A stretch of 64,000 bases of DNA from Burkholderiales bacterium. GTDB lineage: Bacteria; Pseudomonadota; Gammaproteobacteria; Burkholderiales; SG8-41. The position numbers were made by a program, and so were the translations under genes. Numbering within the stretch: position 1 is the first letter of the stretch; each line of letters starts with the position of its first letter. The stretch lies in NCBI GenBank assembly GCA_036262035.1, contig DATAJS010000010.1:496001-560000 (forward strand). The letters run 5' to 3'. The notes under the pieces were generated by a model. That model worked only from the letters and a program-made list of their open reading frames with translations, did not search any database and was not told the origin of the DNA. Positions 51,101-59,751 of the stretch are shown here, in pieces.

Positions 51101-54100
51101 GCAATCGGCTCGAACGGCGGCTCGACCGCGTTCAGCACCGCAACGGCCGCGGCCGCGATCGCGGTCAACGCAGTGAACGACGCGCCTGCCCGAACTGCAG
51201 GCGCCGTCAACAACCTGACGATGATCGAAGACTCTGCGCCGGCGTCGCTGGGGCTGGGCGCTCTCGCGTACGGCACCGGCGCGGCGGACGAAAGCGCGCA
51301 GACGCTCACCTATACGGTCACCGCCGTTCCCGCGCCGGCGCTGGGCACCCTCACCCTCGCGGATGGTGTCACGGCCGTGACGGCGAGCACGACCTATACG
51401 CTCGCGCAGCTTCGCGGCATGCAGTTCGCGCCTGCGGCGAATGCGAGCGGCGGCCCGGCGGCGTTCAGCTGGACCGTAACCGATAGCGGCGGCACCGCCG
51501 CGGGCGGCAGCGACACGCTCTCCGAGTCGCTCACGATCACGGTGACCGCCGCGAACGACGCGCCGGCGCTCTCGGGCACCAACGATCTGTCCGGCATCAA
51601 TCGCAATCCGACCTCCAATCCCGGCACTCTCGTCGCGGACCTGACCGCCGGGCACCTCAGCGACATAGACAGCGCCGCCCTCGGCGTCGCCGTCACCGCC
51701 GTCGACAACACGAACGGCACGTGGGAGTTCTCGACCAACGGCGGCTCTACGTGGACCGCTTTCGGCAGCCCCGCGGCGGCCACCGCACGACTGCTCGCCG
51801 CGGATATTTCCACCTACGTGCGCTTCGTGCCCAACGCCGACTGGAGCGGCACGGTCGCCGGCGGCCTGACCTTCAAAGGCTGGGACGGCACGAGCGGCGC
51901 CGCGGGGGCGACCGCGGACGCGAGCGTCGGCGGCGGCGCGACGGCGTTCAGCGCGGCGAGCGCGACCGCGTCGATCACCGTCAGCGCGGCGAATACCGCG
52001 CCGGTCCTCAACGGCAGCAACAACCTGGGCGCGATCAACGAGGACGCAACGGGCAGCGCGGGCACGCTCGTGTCCGCGCTGATCGCCGCCATGACCACCG
52101 ACGCCGATCCGGCTTCGCTCACCGGCATCGCGGTCACCGCGGTCGACAACACCAACGGCACCTGGCAGTACTCGGTCAACGCGGGCGGCGCGTGGACGAG
52201 CTTCGGCTCGCCTTCCGCCACGACAGCGCGTCTGCTCGCGGCCGACGCCAGCACCTACGTGCGTTTCGTGCCGAACGCGAACTGGAACGGCACGGTCGCG
52301 AACGGCATCACGTTTCGCGCGTGGGACCGCACGAGCGGCGTCGCGGGCGGCACCGCGGATACCAGCGGCACCGCCGGCACGTTCCGCGACGAGTTCCAGA
52401 CGGCTTCGTACTCGAACAGCAACGGCACGCTCGCGTGGAGCGGCCCGTGGGTCGAGACCGACAGCGGAGGCGGCGGCGCGTCGGGCGGCAACATCCGCAT
52501 AGGCAGCGGTCTGCTGACGATGGACGCTGCGGTCTCGGGCAACAACATCTACCGCGAGGTCGACCTGTCGGGCTCGACCGGCGCGACGCTCTCCTTCACG
52601 TACTTCAACGGCCTGCAGAACGCGGCGCGGTTCGAAGTGCAGGTCTCGAGCAACGGCGGCGCCAGCTATACCACGCTGGCGGGCGGCGTGTTCGACGAGA
52701 GCACCAACAAGTTCATCGGCACGCGCACCTTCGACATCAGCGCGTTCATCTCGGCGCAGACGCGCGTGCGCTGGCTCGTCACCGGAACCGATCCGAGCGA
52801 CAACACGCTCGCGCTCACCGAGCTCCAGATCGCCGGCACGGCGAACAGCGGTGGGTCGACCGCGTTCAGCACGGGCACCGCGAGCGCGAGCGTCGCCGTG
52901 AACGCGGTGAACGACGCGCCGATGCGGACTGCCGGCGCGATCCTGCCCCTGGCGCCGTACGAAGACGCGGCGCCGACTTCGCTTGGCCTCGGCGCGCTCG
53001 CCTACAGCGCGGGCGGCGGCGCGGACGAAGCGGTGCAGACGCTGACGTATACCGTCACCGCGGTCCCCGCTGCGGCGCTCGGCACGGTCACCCTCGCCGA
53101 CGGGACGACGGCCGTCACGGCGAGCACGGCCTACACGCTTGCCCAGCTCCAGGGCATGCAGTTCCGGGCCGCGGCGAATGCGAACGGCGGCCCCACGACG
53201 TTGTCGTGGACCGTCGCGGACAGCGGCGGCACCGCCAACGGCGGCGTCGACACGCTCGCGCAGTCGCTGACCATCGTGGTGGTCCCGGTCAACGATGCGC
53301 CGGCCGGCGCCGACAAGACCGTGACGGTGCTCGAGGACGCTGCATACACCTTCACGACGGCCGACTTCGGTTTCAGCGATGCGCTCGATGGGGACGCCCT
53401 CGCCGGCGTGCGCATCGGCGCGGTGCCCGCCGCGGGAACGCTCACGCTGTCGGGCACGGCGGTCACGACGGGACAGACGGTCACGGCGGCGAGCATCACC
53501 GCCGGCAACCTGCGGTTCACGCCCGCGCCGGGCGCGAACGGCGCGGCTTACGCGAGCTTCACGTTCCAGGTGCAGGACGACGGCGGCACCGCCTTCGGCG
53601 GCGTCAACCTCGACCCGGTCGCGCGCACGATGACGGTCGACGTGACCTCGGTGAACGACGCGCCGACGGGGACGAACAAGACGGTCACGATCGTCGAAGA
53701 CGCGGTTCACACGTTCGCGGTCGCCGACTTCGGCTACGGCGATGCCGACGGCGACGCGTTCGCGAACGTGAAGATCGCATCGCTTCCGGGCGCCGGCTCG
53801 CTGACGTTTCAAGGCGTGACGGTGACCGCGAACCAGCTCGTGTCGGCGGCGAGCATCGCGGCGGGCGATCTCAAATTCGCACCGGCGCCCGATGCGAAAG
53901 GCGCCGCCTATGCGGCGTTCACCTTCCAGGTGCAGGACGACGGCGGCACTGCGAGCGGCGGCGCCGACCTCGATGCGACGCCGCGCACGATGACGGTCGC
54001 GGTGACCTCGGTAAACGACGCGCCGGCCGGTACGAGCAAGACCATCACCATGCTCGAGGACGGCGCCTACACCTTCAGCGCCGCGGACTTCGGCTTCGGC

Positions 54101-57100
54101 GATGCCGCGGACGGCGATGCGCTGTCGGCGGTGCGCATTGCAGCGACGCCCGTCGCAGGCGCGCTGACTCTGTCGGGCGTTGCAGTGACGGCAGGCCAAT
54201 CGATCTCGATCGCGAGCATCACCGCCGGCAACCTCAGGTTCGCGCCGGCGCAGAACGCCAACGGTGCAGGCTACGCGAGCTTCACGTTCCAGGTGCAGGA
54301 TGACGGCGGCACCGCCGATGGCGGCGTCGATGTCGATCCGGTCGCGCGGACGATGACGGTCGACGTGGTCTCGGTGAACGATGCGCCGACGGGGACGAAC
54401 AAGACGGTCACGACGTTCGAAGACACCGCTTACACCTTCACCGTCGCCGACTTCGGCTACGGCGATGCCGACGGCGACGCGTTCTCGAACGTGAAGATCG
54501 CAACGGTTCCCGGCGCCGGCTCGCTGACGCTGCAAGGCGTGGCGCTGACCGCGAACCAGTTCGTGTCCGCGGCGAGCATCGCGGCGGGCGATCTTAAGTT
54601 CACGCCGGCGCCCGACGGCAACGGCGCGCTCTACGCGAGCTTCACGTTCCAGGTCCAGGACGATGGCGGTACGACGAACGGCGGCGCCGACCTCGACGCG
54701 ACGCCGCCCACGATGACCGTCGCGGTCACTTCAGTGAACGACGCGCCAAGCGGCACCGGCACGACGGTGATCGCGCGCGAAGACACGCCGTACGTGTTCG
54801 TGCTCGCCGACTTCGGCTTCGGCGATGCGGGCGACGGCGATGCGCTGCTCGCCGTGAACGTCGGCGCGTTGCCCGCGGCCGGAACGCTCACGCTGTCCGG
54901 CGTCGCGGTGACGTCGGGCCAGTCGATCGCCGCCGCGGACATCGCCGCGGGCAGTCTGCGCTACAGCGCCGCGCCGAACGCGAACGGCGCGGCGTACGCG
55001 AGCTTCACGTTCAGCGTGCAGGACGATGGCGGCACCGCTGACGGCGGCATCGACACCGATCCGCTTGCGCATACCCTCACCATCGACGTCGCGGCGGTGA
55101 ACGACGCGCCGGCAGGCAGCGACCACACCGTGACGACGCTGGAAGACACGGCGTACGTCTTCAGCGCCGCGGACTTCGGCTTCGGCGATGCGGTGGAAGC
55201 GAACGCGCTGCTCGCCGTGAGGATCGAGTCGATACCGGGGGCCGGTTCGCTCTCGCTGTCGGGCGCGGCGGTGACTTCCGGGCAGACCGTGTCGGCCGCG
55301 GACCTCGCGTCGGGCAACCTGCGCTACACGCCCGCGCCCGATGCCAACGGCGCCGCTCATGCGAGCTTCGCGTTCCGCGTGCAGGACGACGGCGGCACTT
55401 CGAACGGCGGCGCCGATCTCGATCCGCTCGCCCGCACCCTGACGATCGATGTCGTCGCGGTGAACGACGCGCCGGCCGGCGCCGACCGCACCGTGACGAC
55501 GCTCGAGGACACGCGGTACACCTTCACCGCCGCCGACTTCGGCTTCGTCGACGCCGCGGACGGCGACGCGTTCGCCGGCGTGCGCGTCGCGGGCGTTCCC
55601 GCCGCGGGTTCGCTGACGCTCGCGGGTGTCGCGGTCGCCGCGAACCAGTTCGTCAGCGCCGCGAGCATCGCCGCGGGCGATCTCGTCTACACCCCGGCGG
55701 CGAACGCGAACGGCGCTGCTCACGCGAGCTTCGCTTTCCGGGTGCAGGACGACGGCGGCACCGCTGCCGGCGGCGCCGACACCGACGCAACCGCGCGCAC
55801 GATGACGATCGCGGTGACGCCGGTGAACGATGCGCCGTCGGCCGCGAGCAGCACCGTCACGACACTCGAAGACACGCCGTATACCTTCACTGTGCTCGAC
55901 TTCGGCTTCACCGATGAGGCCGACGCTGCCGGTTCCGCCGGTGCGAATGCGCTCGCCGCGGTCAGGATCTCGTCGCTGCCGCTCACCGGGACGCTGGTGA
56001 ACGACTTCGTTCCGCTCGCCGCGGGCGACGTGATCTCCGCCGCGGACATCGCCGCCGGCAAGCTCATGTACATGCCCGCGCTCGACGGCAGCGGCGGCGG
56101 TTACGCGAGCTTCGCGTTCGAAGTGCGCGACGACGGCGGCATCGCGAACGGCGGCGCGGATGTCGATGCCAACCTGCGCACGATGACGATCGGCGTTACC
56201 GCGGTGAACGACGCGCCATCCGGCGCTGACCGCACGGTCACGACGCTCGAAGACACGGCATACGTCTTCGCCGCCGGCGACTTCGGTTTCAGCGATGCCG
56301 CCGACGGCAACGCGTTCGCCGGCGTGCGCATCGCGTCGACGCCGCTCGCCGGGACGCTCACGCTGCACGGCGTGGCGGTCACGCCCAACCAGCTCGTCTC
56401 GGCCGCCAGCATCGCCGCCGGCGATCTCGTCTACACGCCCGCCGCCGATGCGAACGGCGCGGCGTACGCGAGCTTCGCGTTCCGCGTCCAGGACGACGGC
56501 GGCACTTTAAGCGGCGGCGCCGACACCGACGCGATCGCACGCACCCTGACGATCGCGGTGACGGCGGTGAACGACGCGCCCACGGGCGCCGACAACACCG
56601 TGACCACGCTCGAGGACACGCCGTACCGCTACACGCCCGCCGATTTCGGATTCGCCGACGCGCGCGACGGCAACGCGTTCGCGGCGGTGCGGATCGTGAC
56701 GCCGCCCGGGTCCGGCTCGCTCACGCTGGCCGGCGTCGCGGTGAGCGCGGGGCAGGTGATCCCGGCGGCGAGCATCGCCGCGGGCGACCTCGTCTATGCG
56801 CCGCCCGCGAACGCGAACGGCGCCAGCCAGGCGAGCTTCACCTTCCAGGTCGGCGACGACGGCGGCGTTGCCGCGGGCGGCGTCGATTTCGATATCGTCG
56901 CGCGGACGATGACGGTCGACGTGACGCCGGTGAACGACGCGCCGGCGGGCGCCGACGCGAGGATCGCGATCAACGAGGGCGGGGCGTATACCTTCGCCGC
57001 GGCCGATTTCGGTTACGCCGACGCCGCGGACAGCCCGGCGAACGCGCTCGCCGGCGTACGCATCACCGCGGTCACCGGTTCGGGCACGCTGTTGCTCGGC

Positions 57101-58039
57101 GGCGCAGCGGTCGGTGCGGGCGAGGTCGTGCCGGTCGCACGCATCGCCGCGGGCGAGCTCACCTTCTCGCCCGGCGCGAGCGGCAGCGGCGCGGCGTACG
57201 CGGCCATCGCGTTCCGGGTGCAGGACGACGGCGGTACCTCGAGCGGCGGCGTCGACACCGATGCCGCGGCGCGCACGCTCACGATCGATGTCATGCGCAA
57301 GTCCGCTGCGGTGGTCGTGGACCCGGTCGCGTCCGTTCCGCCGCCGCCACCTCCGCCTCCGCCGCCCGCGCCGACGACCGCGGCCGCCGAGACCGGGGCC
57401 GAGCAGGCGTCGTCCGAATCGCGCAACAAGACCACGCTCGCGCGCATCGCAGCCGAGCTCGATGCCGCCGCGGCTCAGGCGCTCAAGCTTCCCATGGTCG
57501 ACACCGGCGGCGAGGTGATCGCGCCGGTGCGCGGCGAGACGCGCGCCGATGCGGTCGCTTCGAGCGCGCCGTCGTCGTCCGCCGCGCGGCGCGACGGCGC
57601 CGCCGCCACGGCCGTCGCGGCGCCGATCGTGCTCGACCTGCACGCCGACAGCGCGGCGCCGGCGCAGGTGCTCCCCACCGTGGGGATCGGCGCGCGGCAC
57701 GCAGCCGCGTCGACCGCCGCCGACGCGACCGACTCGTCGGCGCGGGAGGACGATGCGAAGCGGCAGGCGCACGCCCTCCTCACGCTCGAGAACGGCGTGC
57801 GTGCGTCCGCGATCATCGTGTCGGTCGGCGCGGTCGGCTGGACGCTGCACGGCGCCGGCCTGCTCGCGAGCCTGCTCACCAGCGCGCCCGCTTGGCGCCA
57901 CCTCGACCCGTTGCCGGTGCTGGCGCCGGAATCCGAGAAACCCGACTGGGGCGACGGCGACGGCGACTCGCAGCGTGAGGAAGACGCCGCGGACCGACTG
58001 TGGCTGGACGCCGGCCGCAGCACCGCGAGAACCCTGTGA
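48197..58039 (+). CDS. Giant LEPR-type surface protein: DUF4347, LamG, cadherin-like repeats, C-terminal membrane anchor
   Basis: A 3280-residue protein. It starts MKQRRQRARLLVEEVEPRIL, an N-terminal LEPR-XLL-like motif (EVEPRILHSAD), with no Sec signal. DUF4347 covers about residues 62-230, with H122 (VSHGSAG) and C165 (IYGCDVASG); a LamG/concanavalin-like domain covers 236-445; a cadherin-like domain 449-539; two 580-residue modules 540-1698; eleven 121-residue modules 1699-3033, each opening with VNDAP and ending VQDDGG...TMTV; then poly-Pro and a membrane helix near 3203-3228. No RTX nonapeptides are seen. ATG 48197 is preferred to GTG 48176 from the family start. It is translationally coupled to the diguanylate cyclase. 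A cell-surface adhesin or matrix protein is the best guess. Confidence 0.88.
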   Translation: MKQRRQRARLLVEEVEPRILHSADAAALVPVPAAAQLVEVRVVDPAPALPAAEPIQTSESRRELVIVDGAVGDYQALVDALQAGRDTPLDVYVLDPAADGVRQIGEILAARRDVAAVHLVSHGSAGALELGSTVLDSAALQRDRDSIAAWRDALAADADFLIYGCDVASGAQGQAFVGALAALTGADVAASTDLTGSAARGGDWTLEYSAGRIDAAQLSAAAWQGTLANEAPSVTDRALAFDGTDSVVVATPATLVMTSTTTIEVTFQKTGPVAPTNEILVNKEGEYELGISGATGNLQWAFKSASPGWNWVDTGYNVTPDKWLHVAVAYNDGVVNTYVDGQLVHTDNGSGPIGDEYPGEDDFTIGSRQHASNQHFVGLIDEVRVWNVERSAAEVQANYRTSLAGNEADLAGYWRFDETSGTTAFDATANGNDGVLGNGIAADVPARTTNLDYTVAEDTPLVVAAPGVLQLASDAEGSAVTALLVTGPAHAAAFTLNADGSFSYTPTADYSGSDSFVFRASDGAAQSAPATVRLSVTAVNDAPTLTGTNDVGGINRNPTSNPGTLVADLIAGHMSDVDTGALGGIAVTAVDNTNGTWQYTTDGGASWAAFGSPAAAAARLLAADIATLVRFVPNTNYSGTVAGGLTFRAWDQTSGTAGATADASVGGGASAFSAAVVSGSISVSASNTAPTLTGSNALSSIDEDAVSNAGTLVSALISGMADDVDPGAVTGIAVTNVDNADGAWQYSVNAGSTWTNFGAPSAAAARLLAADANTYVRFVPNADWNGAVAGGITFRAWDRTSGVAGATADTSGLSATFRDNFGTVSYTNNDGTQAWAGAWVENDSAGGAAGGGRFRIAGGVLSLQVAQAGDFLYRSADLSGAAGATLSFNYQNNLGGAARLDVQVSGNGGASYTTVAGGAFDTSNAGAGSRTIDIGAYIAADTRVRLLVVSGETGAGVNAFSLDNLQIQAIGSNGGSTAFSTATAAAAIAVNAVNDAPARTAGAVNNLTMIEDSAPASLGLGALAYGTGAADESAQTLTYTVTAVPAPALGTLTLADGVTAVTASTTYTLAQLRGMQFAPAANASGGPAAFSWTVTDSGGTAAGGSDTLSESLTITVTAANDAPALSGTNDLSGINRNPTSNPGTLVADLTAGHLSDIDSAALGVAVTAVDNTNGTWEFSTNGGSTWTAFGSPAAATARLLAADISTYVRFVPNADWSGTVAGGLTFKGWDGTSGAAGATADASVGGGATAFSAASATASITVSAANTAPVLNGSNNLGAINEDATGSAGTLVSALIAAMTTDADPASLTGIAVTAVDNTNGTWQYSVNAGGAWTSFGSPSATTARLLAADASTYVRFVPNANWNGTVANGITFRAWDRTSGVAGGTADTSGTAGTFRDEFQTASYSNSNGTLAWSGPWVETDSGGGGASGGNIRIGSGLLTMDAAVSGNNIYREVDLSGSTGATLSFTYFNGLQNAARFEVQVSSNGGASYTTLAGGVFDESTNKFIGTRTFDISAFISAQTRVRWLVTGTDPSDNTLALTELQIAGTANSGGSTAFSTGTASASVAVNAVNDAPMRTAGAILPLAPYEDAAPTSLGLGALAYSAGGGADEAVQTLTYTVTAVPAAALGTVTLADGTTAVTASTAYTLAQLQGMQFRAAANANGGPTTLSWTVADSGGTANGGVDTLAQSLTIVVVPVNDAPAGADKTVTVLEDAAYTFTTADFGFSDALDGDALAGVRIGAVPAAGTLTLSGTAVTTGQTVTAASITAGNLRFTPAPGANGAAYASFTFQVQDDGGTAFGGVNLDPVARTMTVDVTSVNDAPTGTNKTVTIVEDAVHTFAVADFGYGDADGDAFANVKIASLPGAGSLTFQGVTVTANQLVSAASIAAGDLKFAPAPDAKGAAYAAFTFQVQDDGGTASGGADLDATPRTMTVAVTSVNDAPAGTSKTITMLEDGAYTFSAADFGFGDAADGDALSAVRIAATPVAGALTLSGVAVTAGQSISIASITAGNLRFAPAQNANGAGYASFTFQVQDDGGTADGGVDVDPVARTMTVDVVSVNDAPTGTNKTVTTFEDTAYTFTVADFGYGDADGDAFSNVKIATVPGAGSLTLQGVALTANQFVSAASIAAGDLKFTPAPDGNGALYASFTFQVQDDGGTTNGGADLDATPPTMTVAVTSVNDAPSGTGTTVIAREDTPYVFVLADFGFGDAGDGDALLAVNVGALPAAGTLTLSGVAVTSGQSIAAADIAAGSLRYSAAPNANGAAYASFTFSVQDDGGTADGGIDTDPLAHTLTIDVAAVNDAPAGSDHTVTTLEDTAYVFSAADFGFGDAVEANALLAVRIESIPGAGSLSLSGAAVTSGQTVSAADLASGNLRYTPAPDANGAAHASFAFRVQDDGGTSNGGADLDPLARTLTIDVVAVNDAPAGADRTVTTLEDTRYTFTAADFGFVDAADGDAFAGVRVAGVPAAGSLTLAGVAVAANQFVSAASIAAGDLVYTPAANANGAAHASFAFRVQDDGGTAAGGADTDATARTMTIAVTPVNDAPSAASSTVTTLEDTPYTFTVLDFGFTDEADAAGSAGANALAAVRISSLPLTGTLVNDFVPLAAGDVISAADIAAGKLMYMPALDGSGGGYASFAFEVRDDGGIANGGADVDANLRTMTIGVTAVNDAPSGADRTVTTLEDTAYVFAAGDFGFSDAADGNAFAGVRIASTPLAGTLTLHGVAVTPNQLVSAASIAAGDLVYTPAADANGAAYASFAFRVQDDGGTLSGGADTDAIARTLTIAVTAVNDAPTGADNTVTTLEDTPYRYTPADFGFADARDGNAFAAVRIVTPPGSGSLTLAGVAVSAGQVIPAASIAAGDLVYAPPANANGASQASFTFQVGDDGGVAAGGVDFDIVARTMTVDVTPVNDAPAGADARIAINEGGAYTFAAADFGYADAADSPANALAGVRITAVTGSGTLLLGGAAVGAGEVVPVARIAAGELTFSPGASGSGAAYAAIAFRVQDDGGTSSGGVDTDAAARTLTIDVMRKSAAVVVDPVASVPPPPPPPPPPAPTTAAAETGAEQASSESRNKTTLARIAAELDAAAAQALKLPMVDTGGEVIAPVRGETRADAVASSAPSSSAARRDGAAATAVAAPIVLDLHADSAAPAQVLPTVGIGARHAAASTAADATDSSAREDDAKRQAHALLTLENGVRASAIIVSVGAVGWTLHGAGLLASLLTSAPAWRHLDPLPVLAPESEKPDWGDGDGDSQREEDAADRLWLDAGRSTARTL
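49814..53290 (+). repeat. Tandem duplication of a 580-residue coding module
   Basis: Module 1 is 49814-51553 (1740 bases) and module 2 is 51554-53290 (1737 bases). Each begins NDAP-L-GTND-GINRNPTSN, contains two WQYS/WEFS-type Ig-like blocks, a beta-sandwich block (DLSGxxGATLSF), and ends with an LTYTVTAVPA block and DSGGTA. The nearly equal length shows an in-frame duplication within the giant gene. Confidence 0.92.
53291..57293 (+). repeat. Eleven tandem 121-residue (about 363-base) coding repeats
   Basis: Repeat starts, read at the NDAP codons, are 53291, 53654, 54014, 54377, 54737, 55100, 55463, 55826, 56207, 56570 and 56933; spacing is 360-363 bases except the eighth unit (381). Each unit has TVTTLEDTxYTF, ADFGFxDAxDG, LTLSGVAVT, SIAAGDLxYTPAxxANGAAY and FxVQDDGG. 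Confidence 0.93.
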
Positions 58040-59601
58040 AGAGACTGAAAGACATGCTCAACGCCGTGCGCCGGTTCCGCGTCGGTCCCGCCGCGCGGGT
58101 CGCGATCGGACTCACCTCGATCATGATCGCGGGCGTGGTCGCGCTCGATCTTCTGTTCGCGGTGCTGCCCGACCAGACGCCGCTCGTGAAGCAGGTGCGC
58201 GAGCGCACCAGCGAGCTGCTCGCGCTGCAGAGCGCCGGCGCGCTCGCGTCGAACGATCCCAAAGCGCTGCCGCTCGCGCTGCACGAGGCTCTGAAGGGCG
58301 ACGCCGGCGTGCGTTCGGCGGCGCTGCGCCGCGCCGACGGCGAGATCGTCGCGCAGGCGGGCGACCATGGCGCCCACTGGAAGCCCCGGTCGGACAAGGC
58401 GTCGGACATCGACAACGTGCGCGTGCCGCTCGCGCTCGGCGATACACGCTGGGGCGACCTCGAGGTGAGCTTCGCCCCGGTGCGCCGCGATTCGCTCGCC
58501 GGCTGGGTCTCAGACCCGCGCATCTTCCTCGTCGTCGCGCTCGCGGGGTTCTGCCTCGCGTTCTTCACGCTGTACCTGAAGCGCGTCTTCCATTATCTCG
58601 ATCCCTCCGCGGTCATTCCCGAGCGGGTGCGCAAGGCGTTCGACGGCTTCACCGAGGGCGTGATGGTCGTCGACAAGGACGGGCGCATCGTGCTCGCCAA
58701 CGTGACGTTCCGGCGCTGGGTGGAGCGCGCCGGCCCGAACATCACCGGCCAGGCGATCCAGAACATGCCGTGGCTGCGGCGCGAGCTGCCGGCCGATCCG
58801 CGCGAATACCCGTGGATGCGCGCGATGCACCTCGGTACCGCCCAGCGCGGCGACCACCTCGCATTCCCGATGGAAGGCGGCGAGCCGGTGCGCACGGTCG
58901 TCAACTGCGCGCCGATCCAGGACGCCAACGGCGCGGTGCGCGGCTGCGTGGTCACCTTCGACGACGTCACCGAGCTCGAGCGCATCAACACCCAGCTTCG
59001 CCTGGCGATGACCGATCTCGAGCAGTCGCGCGAGAAGATCAACGTCCAGAACGAGGAGCTCAAGCTCCTCGCCATGCGCGACGCCCTGACCGGCTGCTAC
59101 AACCGCCGCGCGCTGTTCGAGCGCTTCGAGGAGCTCGTGGCGAAGTCGCGCGTCGACGCTTTGCCCTTGTGCTGCATCATGTGCGACATCGACCACTTCA
59201 AGAGCATCAACGACACCCACGGCCACGCGACCGGCGACAAGGTGCTCCAGGCGGTCGCCAAGACCCTCCAGTCGGGCCTGCGCGACGCGGACGTGCTGGC
59301 GCGCTACGGCGGCGAGGAGTTCTGCATCGCACTGCCGGGGGTCGAAGTCGACGAGGCGCTGGCGATCGCCGAGCGCCTGCGGGCCGAGGTCGAAGGACGG
59401 GCCGGCCGGGGCATCCGCGGCGCCCCCGGCGTCAAGGTCACCTCCAGCTTCGGCGTGATGATGCTCACCTCCGGCATGGCCGACGCGGCCGCCCTCATCG
59501 ACGAGGCCGACAAGGCGCTCTACGTCTCCAAACACAGGGGCCGCAACCGCGTCACCTGCGGCGGCATCCGGCCCGATCCGGTGAAGTCCCCGACCGTCTG
59601 A
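58036..59601 (+). CDS. Membrane PAS-GGDEF diguanylate cyclase
   Basis: A 521-residue enzyme that makes cyclic-di-GMP from two GTP. Two membrane helices (about residues 20-45 and 162-181) flank a periplasmic sensor region; a PAS domain lies at about 198-320, a short coiled coil (TDLEQSREKINVQNEELK) at about 325-350, and GGDEF at 352-505. The active site GGEEF is intact in RYGGEEF and is preceded five residues earlier by an RxxD inhibitory site (RDAD). GTG 58036 overlaps the giant gene's stop as GTGA, so it is co-translated with that protein. It opposes the EAL protein on the other side and probably sets local cyclic-di-GMP for this system. Confidence 0.92.
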   Translation: MKRLKDMLNAVRRFRVGPAARVAIGLTSIMIAGVVALDLLFAVLPDQTPLVKQVRERTSELLALQSAGALASNDPKALPLALHEALKGDAGVRSAALRRADGEIVAQAGDHGAHWKPRSDKASDIDNVRVPLALGDTRWGDLEVSFAPVRRDSLAGWVSDPRIFLVVALAGFCLAFFTLYLKRVFHYLDPSAVIPERVRKAFDGFTEGVMVVDKDGRIVLANVTFRRWVERAGPNITGQAIQNMPWLRRELPADPREYPWMRAMHLGTAQRGDHLAFPMEGGEPVRTVVNCAPIQDANGAVRGCVVTFDDVTELERINTQLRLAMTDLEQSREKINVQNEELKLLAMRDALTGCYNRRALFERFEELVAKSRVDALPLCCIMCDIDHFKSINDTHGHATGDKVLQAVAKTLQSGLRDADVLARYGGEEFCIALPGVEVDEALAIAERLRAEVEGRAGRGIRGAPGVKVTSSFGVMMLTSGMADAAALIDEADKALYVSKHRGRNRVTCGGIRPDPVKSPTV

Positions 59602-59644
59602 CCCCCGCATCCCTACCGTTCGTCGTGCCCATCCGAAATAGGGG

Positions 59645-59678
59645 CCAAAACCATGCGTATTGTCGCAATCGGTTTTGG
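59645..59678. promoter_or_regulatory. Inverted repeat between the cyclase gene and the TolC gene
   Basis: CCAAAACC (59645-59652) pairs with GGTTTTGG (59671-59678), and ATTGTCGCAAT in the centre (59659-59669) is itself symmetric. It lies about 75 bases before the TolC start in the only sizeable gap (150 bases) of this operon, so it may be an operator or an mRNA hairpin. Confidence 0.5.
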
Positions 59679-59751
59679 GGGGGCTCGCTTACATTACGCA
59701 AGCTCAAAAAGCCTGCAGCGCAGGCAGTTGCAAGAAAAACACTGGATTTCG

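Noticed and set aside
50291-54535. A leftward open frame of about 1400 codons opposite the giant repeat gene
   Set aside because: Its Arg/Gly/Ala-rich, aperiodic translation is typical of antisense GC-rich repeats, while the forward frame shows clear domains.
48197-58039. RTX toxin or classical type I secretion substrate
   Set aside because: No GGxGxDxUx nonapeptides are seen, and the C-terminus has a membrane helix instead of a secretion signal.
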